64,000 nt of DNA from positions 434,001-498,000 of the forward strand of contig CAWKLX010000003.1 of NCBI GenBank assembly GCA_963850605.1, given 5' to 3'. A program made the translations under genes and the position numbers. Shown here one piece after another: positions 37,852 through 47,650 of the stretch. Each line of letters begins with the position of its first letter. Position 1 is the first letter of the stretch. The notes under the pieces were generated by a model. That model did not search any database and was not told where the DNA came from. It saw only the letters and a program-made list of their open reading frames with translations. Origin of the DNA: BOG-908 sp963850605. Its GTDB lineage: Bacteria; Pseudomonadota; Alphaproteobacteria; Acetobacterales; Acetobacteraceae.

Positions 37852-40800
37852 ATGCGGTTTTTTCTCTCCTCCGGCGGCGCCGGTCCACGCGCCGGGTTCG
37901 GTGCAGGCGGGTTGGACGCGTCACGCGGCCTGATCGCGGACGCGTTCGCGCCGGTGCTGGCGCGTCTGGGGGAGGTCGTGCCCGTCGACACCCCCGCCGA
38001 GGGCGTTCGCCTGGCCCGTGACGCCGCCGCCTCGGAAGCAAGCGGGGGCGCCCTGCACCTGTGCGTCGCCCTGCCGCACGAATTGCCGCCCGAAGCAGGC
38101 GCGGAAACGGTCGCCGCCTTCGGCCTGTCCCTGGCAACCTGCCCCGAGACGCCCTTCGCCGGTGACCCGCGCACCGACTGGCGCCTGCGCCTGGGCTGCA
38201 GCGGCGGCGCCCTGGTCTTCTCGACCCACGCCGCAGCCGCGGTGCGCGCGCTGATGGGCGACATCTGCCCGGTGCTGACCGCTCCGCCGCCGGTCGCCTG
38301 CGCCCAGGAACCGGCGCCGCCTGCCCCGGCCACGCTGCGTGTCACCGGCGCCGTGCTGGATACCGCGGACTGGCCGAAGACCGCGCCGCCCGACCGCGCC
38401 ACATGGCTGGCGGGCGAAGCCGCCCTGCTCGCCGAGTCGGACGGTTCGCCCCAGGTGCTCGAGGCCAATCCACCCCCCAGCAAAACCCTGCGCTACCGCC
38501 TGGGCGTCACCCGCCTGCACCTGGCCTACCTGTATCGCGAGGTGGTGCGCGACGTGCTGCCCCGCCCCGTCGCCCGCGCCGTCTCGCGCGCCGGCGGCCT
38601 GGGCGTGCGCGTGGCCCGCCGCCTCGTGGTAGGGCGCGAGCAGGCACCGGCCTCGCTGCCACCCGCCGACCTCGATTTTCCGCCGCCCCCTACCGGCGAG
38701 GAGGCCGCGCTGTGGCGCCCCGGCACCTCCGCCGTCACCCTCGACGGCTTCGTGTGCGCCGCCGTGCATGGCGGCTGGGACCGAAGCTGGGGCGAACTGC
38801 TATCCGCCTGGGTCGAGGTATGCCGCGACGATGCGTCGGCCACGCTCGCCGTCAAGACCGCCGGACTGGACCAGGACACTCGCAATAGTCTGGCCGGCAC
38901 GCTGCGCCGGCTGGGGCCGTTCGCCTGCCGCGTCGTCATCCTCGACGGCGCGATCGAGGGCGGGCTGGACGCACTGATTGGGTGCAGCGCCTTCTATCTC
39001 TGCGCCAGCCCGTCCGAGGCCGCCCCCCTGCCGCTGCAACGCTTCCTGGCCGCCGGCCGCCCCGCCGTCTCGCCCAGCCACAGCGCGCTGGCCGACCTTA
39101 TCGACGCCGACACCTCCTTCGTCGTGGCGAGCGGCCTGGAATACGAATCCTGGCCCGGCGACGTCGAGGAACGGCTGGCCGCCACCGGCTGGCGCCTGGA
39201 CTGGGAATTGCTCTGCGCCGGCATCGCGAGCGCCCGCGCGCTCTGGCACCAGCCGGAGGCGTATGCCGGCCGCGCCCGCGCCGTGGCGCGCCGCACGTCG
39301 GACATATGCGGGCCGGACGTGGTGCTGTCGGCGCTCCGAAACCTCGGCGCCCCGCGGCCGGCGCCGCTCGCCCGCCGGCCCGCCGGCCGCCCCGTCATCC
39401 TGGTGCATTCGGAGACGGATGCGGGCACCCTGGCCACGCGCCTGGGCACCGCGGAATACAGTTATTTCTTCGTGCTGCGCTTCTTCCGCCCCGTGCTGGA
39501 ACGAATCGGCCGCGTGGTGCCGGTGGCCGACCCGGCGCGCGAAGTGGACCGGCTGTACGCGCAGGCGACCGCGCGGGGCGAGCCCTGCGTCTTCCTGAGT
39601 TTTTCGCCGCCGCACCGCACGCCCACCGGGTTCGCCTGCCCCACCGTGCCGGTCTTCGCGTGGGAGTTCGACACCATCCCGCAGGAGCACTGGGGCGGCG
39701 AGCGCCGCCACGACTGGGCCCGCGTGCTGCGCACCCTGGGCTGCGCCATCGTGCACAGCCAGGCCACGGTGCAGACGGTGCGCGGCGTGCTGGGGGAAGA
39801 GTTTCCGGTTTGGTCGATCCCGGCGCCGGTGTGGGATTGCTTTGCGCCCGCAACCCCGCATGCGCGCCCTGCGCGAAGCCAGGATATCCATTCGCGGCAC
39901 CGTGCTCGATACCTCGTCGATGGACATGGCCAGCCTGCGCCACGACGAAAACTGGTTCGAGCGCGTGCACGCCGAACGCGCGCAGCGCGGCCCGATCTGC
40001 GAGGTCAAGCTGGACGGGGTGGTCTACAGCTCGGTGTTCAACCCGGAGGACGGCCGGAAGAACTGGATCGACATGCTGGCCGCTTTCTGCCGCGTGTTCC
40101 AGGACCAGCCGAACGCAACCCTGGTGCTGAAACTGACGCATCACGACGGCACCTGGGGCATGGCGCTGATGCTCAGACATATGCGCCGGTTGATGCCGTT
40201 CAGTTGCCGCGTCGTGCTGATGCACGGCTTTCTGCCGGACGCCGACTATGCGCGGTTCACGTCGGTAACGACGTTCGCGGTGAACACCTCGCATGGCGAG
40301 GGCCAGTGCCTGCCGCTGATGGAGGCGATGTCCGCCGGCAAGCCTGCCGTGGCACCGCCGCATACGGGTATGGCGGATTATCTGGACGCGGATTGCGCTT
40401 TCTTGTGCGCAGTTCGGCCGAGCCGGGAAGTTGGCCACAGGACACACGACTTCGCGGTGCGCACGCATCGCCGCCGGATCGACCTCTGAATCGCTGGAGA
40501 CGGCGTTTCGAGAAAGCTACGACGTCGCGACAAGAACGTCCAGATCGCTATGCCGCGATGGGCGCCGCGGCCATTGAAAGATTGCGCAGGCATTGCTCGC
40601 TCCAGGTGACGGAGGAAAGGCTGCGAGCGGTTTTCAAGAGCCTGCTCGGAGCGGATGTCGCAGCCAACGAACAGGACCAAGACGCGCCCGAAGATGACAG
40701 GGGGATCGCTTCGGACGTTCGTCTTCCACGCGGTTTCGAGGCCCAGCTCGCGGAGCGGATTTCGAAGCTTGGCCACTACCAGACAGTCAGACCGCCCAAC

Positions 40801-41572
40801 CTTGCCGACTACCATATGTTCGATCCCGCAGAGCCAAACGATGTCGAGCTGCTGTCAGTCAATTACGGGTTCGAGGTGCAATCCGCCTCGGGCAATGCCA
40901 TCTTCGTGCACAGGGCGGCGAAGAAGGCATTGTCCAAAACGCCGATTCGAATTGGCGGGTTCTGCAACGCCGTTCTGATCGATGCGGATTGTACGATGCA
41001 CGGCAGCATCGACATGACAGGCGATTTCAATCTCGCCGTGTTTGAGGGAGGCCAGAGCTACCTCGCCATCGGCGCCACCTTTTACGGCGGCGATACGCTG
41101 GTTTGGGGCCACGGCGCTTCGAGCTGGGGTTTGCGCGTGTGGGTACAGGGCGGTGTCACGTGCACGATAGGCGAGGGATGCCTGTTTTCCGAGAACATCA
41201 CAATACGCTGCACCGACCATCATTCGATCTTCGACCTGGACACGGGTGATCAGATCAACAAGCCGGCGCGGCGTCACAATCGGCCGGCACGTATGGGTGG
41301 GCCAGGATTGTGCAATCGCGAAAGGCGTCACGATCGAGGACGGGGCGATCATTGGGGCGCGCTCACTCGTTGTAGGTCATGTTGGCCGGGCCGAGCTATG
41401 GGCGGGGTCTCCGGCCCGCAGGCTGAGAGAGCGGGTTTCATGGACACTGCCGCATCCCGTTCTAGACCCGGTCGAACGGGATGCGGTCCGTGCTTTCCTC
41501 TCAAACGACACTTCTGGCGCCGAACAGCCCGGAGCCTACGCTTCGGCATTTCTCACGAACCGGCCAGGATAG
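37852..41572 (+). CDS. double GT4-type glycosyltransferase fused to hexapeptide-repeat acyltransferase (frame changes)
   Basis: About 1240 codons in one gene needing four net +1 frame changes (near 39850-39870, two between 40400 and 40510, near 41265). It contains two copies of a GT-B glycosyltransferase. Copy 1 (to ~39330) starts MRFFLSSGGAG. Copy 2 (from ~39390) starts YSYFFVLRFFRPVLERIG. They align throughout, including VPVD-TPA/VPVADPA and DGFVCAAVHGG/DGVVYSSVFNP. Copy 2 keeps the GT4 EX7E motif (HGEGQCLPLMEAMSAGKP); copy 1 has SEAAPLPLQRFLAAGRP, losing the second Glu. The last ~250 codons are a left-handed beta-helix acyltransferase (VTIGRHVWVGQDC, then IEDGAIIGARSLV). No start codon context separates it from copy 2, so I treat it as a fusion, but sequence errors could hide a gene boundary. 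Confidence 0.7.
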
Positions 41573-42022
41573 CGACGCCACTCGTGAACGTCAGCGTGCA
41601 GACGTTGGGCGCAGTGCCTGACGTAATAACAAGCTTTGTAATCACGAAATCTGCAAATCCATCAATGTTGAATGTCCCGCTCCACGTTGCGCCGGTGACA
41701 CCACCCAGAAAGCCATTGTTGAACACCAACGCCGTCCCGCTTGTCGCGTTGGGTGGTTGGTAAATCCTGTCAACGACATACTGTGGCTGTGAAAAGCCTC
41801 GTATGTTATTAAGGATGGAAAGGCTATAGACGTTGTTGACGACCCCATTAATCGTCTGCTGGTACAGAAGTCACAAGAATTGGAGATACATTCTGCGGTA
41901 TAGTGACATGTCCCGGTTCCGACCACCGTTACATTACCGACATTTACTGCGTGTGCGGTCACGACCCAGCCAAGGCCCAACGTGAGTGCCAGGGCGGAAC
42001 AAAATGGACGTGGCGTCTTCAT
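41553..42022 (-). CDS. small secreted protein, unknown function (one frame change)
   Basis: About 155 codons. ATG 42022 opens a signal peptide (SALALTLGLGWVVTAHA). The mature part begins VNVGNVTVVGTGTCHYTA. A net one-base loss near 41865-41885 is needed to join it to LLYQQTINGVVNNVYSLS and on to VCTLTFTSGVAILAGS, which ends at TGA 41553-41555. The mature protein is rich in Asn, Thr, Gly and Val and probably all-beta. Codon use is much less GC-biased than the housekeeping genes. Its end overlaps the end of the convergent glycosyltransferase gene by 20 nt. I do not recognise the family. Confidence 0.55.
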
Positions 42023-42150
42023 GTTTTGTCTTCCTTTGCCGAGGGGCGCGGCAATGTGACTGTATGCGCGCCAAAATAGCAATAAATATTGTAAATTAAC
42101 CTCAGGTTGCATTTGTCTCGCGGCGATGATCCAGGAAATGGTTACAAAGG

Positions 42151-43751
42151 ATGACTCAGAAGATTGACGACAAGGATCGGGAGGTTGGTGAAGAGGTGTG
42201 GATGCAGCTTAAGTTCGTGGATCGGTTCAGAGCGTGGCTACAGGGAACACGAAAAACGGCTCCTCAAGCCCAACAGGCCGTCATCACAGCTCCTGCACGC
42301 TTACAGGCGACGCAAGAAGCTTTCGACAATATATACCGGCAAGATTTATGGGCTTTACGCAGCGGTGAGGTACAGCGCGGAAAAACCCGGTATGGAATCC
42401 GAACATGCGAGAAACACGCGCCTTACCGTGCTCATCCAGGATTTCTTGCGCTTAAACGACATCAAGTCCGTCGTCGAGTTCGGATGCGGCTATTTCGGTT
42501 ATGCATCGCAGGTTGACTGGTCCGGCGTCGAGTACCGATGGATACGACATTGTCGAGGAGGTCATCGAATCCAATCGTCAGTATCACGCCAAACCCAACG
42601 TCCGGTTCCACGTGGTCCGGGACGGCACGCGAATGCCCAAGGCCGATCTGCTGATTAGCAAGGACGTGCTGCAGCACCTACCAACCGAGGACGTTCAGTA
42701 TTACCTATCCCTGTTTAAAACGAATTTCCGATTCATGCTGATCGGCAATGACTGCTATCCGGATGATAACTTAAATGGCACCACGCCACACGGCGGCTAC
42801 CGCGCTCTGCGCCTCGAGTTGCCGCCATTCAACTATCCTAACATTGTCGTTCAGCAGTGGAAGTGCGTTGAATTCGGCACATTCATTGTCAAGAACTTTT
42901 GCCTGTTTCAAGGTGAGCCGAAATCCGGTGACAACGGTGGCATCGTCTTGCGTGATAATCGCGCCAACCACCCGACGTCACTCAGTCCACCTCACGTGCG
43001 TGATGTAGTCGGTCTCCAGGACGGTTACCTGGGTGGCTGGGGAAAAGGCGAGACAGGAGAGCTATTTGAAGGCTTCTGCATTTCGCCGGCTGATACTGTG
43101 GTCGATATCGGGTGCGGCGACGGCGCGTTCGCAGGTTTCGCTGGCCAGCAAGGTGCGAGCGTCACGTTTATCGACGTAGATGCTTTGCGTCTACAGGCAG
43201 CAACCCAGCTTCTGAGAGAAACCCCGGCGAAAGTAGCAATACCGATTTTGAGCGACTGCAATCCGATCCCGTTGGCGGATGGAATAGCGACCAGGGTGAT
43301 CTGCACGGAAGTCCTGGAGCATGTCCCTGACGCGCAGGCACTAATGGCAGAAATCGTGCGCATAGGTGCGCCTGGGGCGCTCTATCTGTTGAGCGTGCCT
43401 CATCCATTCGCCGAGAGTTTGCAGAAGGCTCTTGCGCCAGCCGAGTATTTCGCCCCACCTTATCACGTCCGCGTCTTCACCAGAGAGGACTTTGAGACGC
43501 TCGTCGGCTCGAGCGGTCTTGTCGTTGATCGCTGGCACGCTGACGGCTTCTTTTGGGCGCTACACGCCGCCATGATGTGGAGTTGTGATGCTGACGGGAA
43601 GCCGCACCATACCCTGGATACCTGGGCGGAATGCTGGTCAACGTTGCTAGCAACGAAGGACGGTCGCAGGGTCAAAGCTGCGCTCGACGCAGCCGCGCCG
43701 AACAAGCAGATCATCGTAGCACATAAACCGATTTCCCACGCTTGTGATTAG
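42151..43751 (+). CDS. tandem double SAM-dependent methyltransferase (two frame changes)
   Basis: About 530 codons with two class I methyltransferase domains. Domain 1 shows motif I VVEFGCGYFGYASQV, then GYDIVEEVIESNRQYH and LLISKDVLQHL. Domain 2 shows VVDIGCGDGAFAGF, FIDVDA and ICTEVLEHVPDAQALM. Net +1 frame changes near 42365 and 42530-42545 split domain 1; domain 2 is intact. Both nucleotide-binding motifs look functional. It probably methylates a glycan or lipid-linked sugar, judged only from its neighbours. It ends 4 nt inside the end of the convergent acyltransferase gene. GC content is lower than in flanking housekeeping genes. Confidence 0.75.
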
Positions 43752-46084
43752 GTTGAACGCGTGTTGTGTTGCCATAAGTATGCGCCGTATCTTCGCAATG
43801 GTTGTTCCACGTAGCGGTGCGTAGCTTCCGCGCAAAGAACCAGAAAGACCAGTGCGATGACTACCGCATAGACGTTGCTTGCGCCGCTGAAAATGGATGT
43901 CTCTGGCGCAAACAGGGCATGAGCGAGTGCCGCGGAACACTGAAACACCGGAATGTGCGCGACGTACAACGCGTAAGACCTGCTACCCGACCACATAACA
44001 AACTTGCGGGCACGTTCCGGACATATATAGTTGCGATCATAGCTTGCAACCCACACAAGGAGGGCTGCCAGAGCGGCAATACCGCCCGTCTCAAACGGAA
44101 CCGAAATGTTTCCGGGGCCGGCCCAACGAAACAAACAACCGAGCGAGAGAACAACGAACGCAGCACTCACCCATCTGGGTCGCAAAAATACGGGTTCACA
44201 CAATATGTAACCGGGTGTCCGAACCCAGATAGCTAACGCCACACCCCACAACAGCGCATCAGACCTAAAGAAAAAGTAGTATGTGCCGTGAGCCAGAGGA
44301 AGTTGGACCAAAATGGCCAAACAAATCGCGATGGGTAGATATTGGCCAAGCACCCTCATCGCGAGTGGGAGCAGAATGTAGAACTGCTCCTCCAACGACA
44401 AGCTCCAATATGGATAGCTTGCCCCGTATGCCTGAAAATGGACGACTTTGTTGGCAAAACGATAATTTGCGTAGAAGAATACCCCGGCCAACATGCTGCG
44501 GAGGTTTGCTACTGCCGGTCCCAGGAAAGGTGGATCGACAACTGCGCTCCCAGCGGAGATCAGCAGCAGCCACAGCCATGCAGTAGGCCAAAGCCGCCAA
44601 GCCCGACGAAACCAAAAAGCGCGAGCGACACGCCATGATCGCTTGTATCCTTGCTCAGCATCTAGACGTCGGAGCAGATCTCCCGTCACTAAGTAACCTG
44701 AGATGACGAAGAATAAGTCAACGCCTGGCCAAAGCTGACCGTAGTTCAGGAAATCCAGCCAAAACGTGGGCTGAAACACAAGATTGTTCGTTGCGTGCTC
44801 GACCATGACAAACGCGATTGCCACGGTGCGTAGTGCCTCGATGTCAAGGATGCGGCGGCCGCCCGATCCAACCGTCGTGTCTGGAGCTCGCACCCCGATG
44901 TACGATGGACGCGCGGAGAGGCGGTCCGTGATTGCACGGCCGCGTGCCCGCAGTGGTTGCTCGACGAACCTGATAGTCAATTCGCTTGCCGCTATCATCA
45001 GCGTGCTTGCAATCACAAACGCCGTCGCACAGCAAATCGCGAAGTTGCCTGTATTTGAAAATAGCCGGCCGTCAATCTCGCGGGCCACAGCAAAAGCGAG
45101 CATATGAACGATGTAGATTGCGTAAGAGCGGCTGCCAAGAAAAACCAGGGCTCGTCCCAGCGCGCCCGGTGCTATAGGGCTGCACTGGACGGCCACGAGC
45201 ACTATCAGGCTACATGCTGCCGTCTCAAGCGGCGCCGCTAACCTGAACATGGCTATGCCAAACCATCGGTCGAAGGGCCCGATCGAATCAAATACGGCTG
45301 CTAGCAGCATCAAGATGACACATAGGACCAGGCTTGCATAACCTCGAGGCCATGTTCGTTGCAGGAGCCGCCAAATCGAGCCGCTTTCCAAATAGGCGAG
45401 TCCAACGCCGGCGACGAGACAGCCCGGGCGCAGCAAAATGTCAGCCCAGAAGTCTTGGTAATTCCAGAAACGAAAGCCGGCATACAGCATCAGCACCGGA
45501 AGCGTGGCGCGCCGGCTCAGAATCAGCAACAACGGCAAGGCAAGGTAGAACTGCTCCTCGAGTGAAAGGCTCCAGTATTGCGACATTATGCCCAAATGCT
45601 GCTGCGCGCGACATACTTGCAGCAGCAGGTAATTAGAATACATGCCTATACCGGCTAAGATCATTTGGAGATTAGCGGAAGGGTCCATTTCGCCGAAACG
45701 ATTGAAACCGAGCGATACGGCATAAGCCATGAACAGCCACAGCCACGCGGACGGCCACAGTCGAAAAGCGCGGCGTATCCAGAACCCCGTGGCAACTACG
45801 AACATCTGCCGGCGGTTCAGCCCCTCGACGTCGCGAAGGAGACTCCGCGTCACGACAAAGCCGGAAATACAGAAGAAAATGTCAACTCCGGCGCCACCGT
45901 TGAAATGCGCGAGCGGACCGCCTGGAAGCCATAACGCCGAAAGTTCGGGCAACAGGCCGGGCAGATGCTGCACCAACACCATAAGCACCGCCACAGCGCG
46001 CAGCATCTCGATACCGGCGATCTTCGTTTCGCGGTGACGGGGAGGAGCGGCGGCCAGATGGTCGCGCTGCGGTTCGGTCAGCAT
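43748..46084 (-). CDS. tandem double OafA-type membrane acyltransferase
   Basis: A 778-residue protein in one uninterrupted frame with two full acyltransferase-3 domains (residues ~22-395 and ~405-770). Each keeps the R-x10-H catalytic pattern: RAVAVLMVLVQH in the first, RTVAIAFVMVEH in the second. Each also has GVDIFFCISG or GVDLFFVISG, RRAFRLWPSAWLWLF or RRAWRLWPTAWLWLL, YWSLSLEEQFY and a C-terminal RFVEQPLR or RYVEQPLR. Each should span the membrane about ten times. The family transfers acetyl or other acyl groups to LPS, capsule or other sugars. Single-domain proteins of ~350-400 residues, sometimes with an SGNH domain, are usual. Two joined copies are not. ATG 46084 diverges from the GT39-like gene. 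Confidence 0.85.
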   Translation of the reverse strand: MLTEPQRDHLAAAPPRHRETKIAGIEMLRAVAVLMVLVQHLPGLLPELSALWLPGGPLAHFNGGAGVDIFFCISGFVVTRSLLRDVEGLNRRQMFVVATGFWIRRAFRLWPSAWLWLFMAYAVSLGFNRFGEMDPSANLQMILAGIGMYSNYLLLQVCRAQQHLGIMSQYWSLSLEEQFYLALPLLLILSRRATLPVLMLYAGFRFWNYQDFWADILLRPGCLVAGVGLAYLESGSIWRLLQRTWPRGYASLVLCVILMLLAAVFDSIGPFDRWFGIAMFRLAAPLETAACSLIVLVAVQCSPIAPGALGRALVFLGSRSYAIYIVHMLAFAVAREIDGRLFSNTGNFAICCATAFVIASTLMIAASELTIRFVEQPLRARGRAITDRLSARPSYIGVRAPDTTVGSGGRRILDIEALRTVAIAFVMVEHATNNLVFQPTFWLDFLNYGQLWPGVDLFFVISGYLVTGDLLRRLDAEQGYKRSWRVARAFWFRRAWRLWPTAWLWLLLISAGSAVVDPPFLGPAVANLRSMLAGVFFYANYRFANKVVHFQAYGASYPYWSLSLEEQFYILLPLAMRVLGQYLPIAICLAILVQLPLAHGTYYFFFRSDALLWGVALAIWVRTPGYILCEPVFLRPRWVSAAFVVLSLGCLFRWAGPGNISVPFETGGIAALAALLVWVASYDRNYICPERARKFVMWSGSRSYALYVAHIPVFQCSAALAHALFAPETSIFSGASNVYAVVIALVFLVLCAEATHRYVEQPLRRYGAYLWQHNTRST

Positions 46085-46142
46085 GGTGCAGGACGGTTAA
46101 CCCAGCACGCCACGCCGGACCATACGCCCAGGGCCGGCCGAT

Positions 46143-47585
46143 TTGCCCGGTTCGGGAAAACTGGTATCGGCCCCCGTGCCGTTCCGCCCATCAAACCTCG
46201 CATCCGCCGAGCGCCTGGCGTACATCGCGGCACTGGCCCTGGTCGCCCTCGTTATCGCCGCGCTCCACCTTGCCCTGCCGTTCCGCTTCCCCATCCCCTG
46301 GCCGGACGAGACCAGCTTCCTGGCCCCCGCCTTCGAACTCGCCCGCCACGGCACCCTCTACGTCTGGGGCATGAACCCGGACCGCCTGGTCATGTGGATG
46401 CCGCCCGCCTATTTCGTGGCGCTGGCCGCCCTGTTCAAAATCTTCGGCTACAGTTTTGCGCTCGCCCGCTGGGCCTCGGCCGCCTGCGTGTTGGCAAGCC
46501 TCTGGCTCGCCGGCCGGCTGATCAAACACCTCGCCGCCGGCCGCCAGGCCGCGTGGCTGCACGCCCTGGCCGCCGCCGCCTTCCTCTCCCCCTACGTGCT
46601 GATGAGCGCCAATATCGCCCGCATGGAGGCGCTGCTCTGCCTCGTCATGCTCGCCTCGCTTGCCTCGTGCGTCCGCGGCCTGCCGGTGCTGGGCGCCGCC
46701 CTGGTGGCAGGTGCCGCCACCATCCACTTCAACGCCGTCTTCTTCACCCTGCCGGCCGCCGCCTGGTTCGCCTGGCTGCTCCTCACCCGCCAGGGCCTTG
46801 CCGTCCGCTGGGCCGAACTGGCCGCCGCCGCCGCCGCCGCCGCCATCCTGGGCGCCTACGGCCTGCTCGTCCGCGCCAATTTCGACGGTTTTCTGGACGA
46901 CATCGGCTACCAGTTCCGCCTCAAACGGTTTTACGGCCAGCACGACCCCTGGCACCCGCTCTGGCCCCTGCTCCTGGCCGCCACCCTGTGCCTGGCCGTG
47001 CTCGCCGCCCGCCGCCGCGTGGACGGCCCAGCTTTCTGCGCCCTCTACGGCACAAGCTTCGTCCTCATGGCCACCGAGGGCCGCGAGATCTGGTACGATT
47101 GCGCGCCCCCCATCGGCTTCCTGCTCATCGCCATCGCCCTGGTGGCCTCGGCCGCCCCGCTCGCCGGGCGCTGGCGCGCGGCGACGCTCGCCTGCCTGGC
47201 GCCCTGCGTCGCGGGCCTGCTGGCCTGCGGCTACCGCCCAACCCCGTTCCTCAACCCCCTGCTACCCCGCCCCGCCATGCTGGCCCATGCGCTGATAACC
47301 CCCGTGGACCTGGATGCGGCGCGCGCCGCGCTGGCCAGCCTGCCCCCCGGCAGTACGGTCAATTTCGCCTGGGCGGGCATAGAACCCTTCTTCCTCGACA
47401 CGCTCGACCGCCACCGGCTGCGCTGGGGCGTGCCCCAGCACAGCGCCACCGACAGCCGCATGGACCGCCACCTGGATTACCGCCTGCAATGCGACAGCCC
47501 GGACACACCGGACCTGCTATGGATCTACTACCCTCGCCAAACCCATGACGGCCGCGACACGGGGTGCGGGCTGATGAAAAACTAG
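46143..47585 (+). CDS. GT39/GT83-like polytopic glycosyltransferase
   Basis: A 480-residue membrane protein with about ten transmembrane segments. The first periplasmic loop has PWPDETSFLAPAFELARHG; the acidic pair in a DE motif after TM1 is typical of GT-C enzymes (PMT and ArnT families), which take sugar from polyprenyl phosphate. The C-terminal ~100 residues are a soluble domain. The start is TTG 46143, or a GTG about 11 codons later; neither has a strong ribosome-binding site. It ends the glycan region, and argG converges from the right. Confidence 0.7.
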   Translation: MPGSGKLVSAPVPFRPSNLASAERLAYIAALALVALVIAALHLALPFRFPIPWPDETSFLAPAFELARHGTLYVWGMNPDRLVMWMPPAYFVALAALFKIFGYSFALARWASAACVLASLWLAGRLIKHLAAGRQAAWLHALAAAAFLSPYVLMSANIARMEALLCLVMLASLASCVRGLPVLGAALVAGAATIHFNAVFFTLPAAAWFAWLLLTRQGLAVRWAELAAAAAAAAILGAYGLLVRANFDGFLDDIGYQFRLKRFYGQHDPWHPLWPLLLAATLCLAVLAARRRVDGPAFCALYGTSFVLMATEGREIWYDCAPPIGFLLIAIALVASAAPLAGRWRAATLACLAPCVAGLLACGYRPTPFLNPLLPRPAMLAHALITPVDLDAARAALASLPPGSTVNFAWAGIEPFFLDTLDRHRLRWGVPQHSATDSRMDRHLDYRLQCDSPDTPDLLWIYYPRQTHDGRDTGCGLMKN

Positions 47586-47650
47586 ACCGCCCGTCATCGC
47601 GGGGCCCCTCAGGCCAAGCGGCCTCGCAACGGCCATGGAAATCACCGGTC

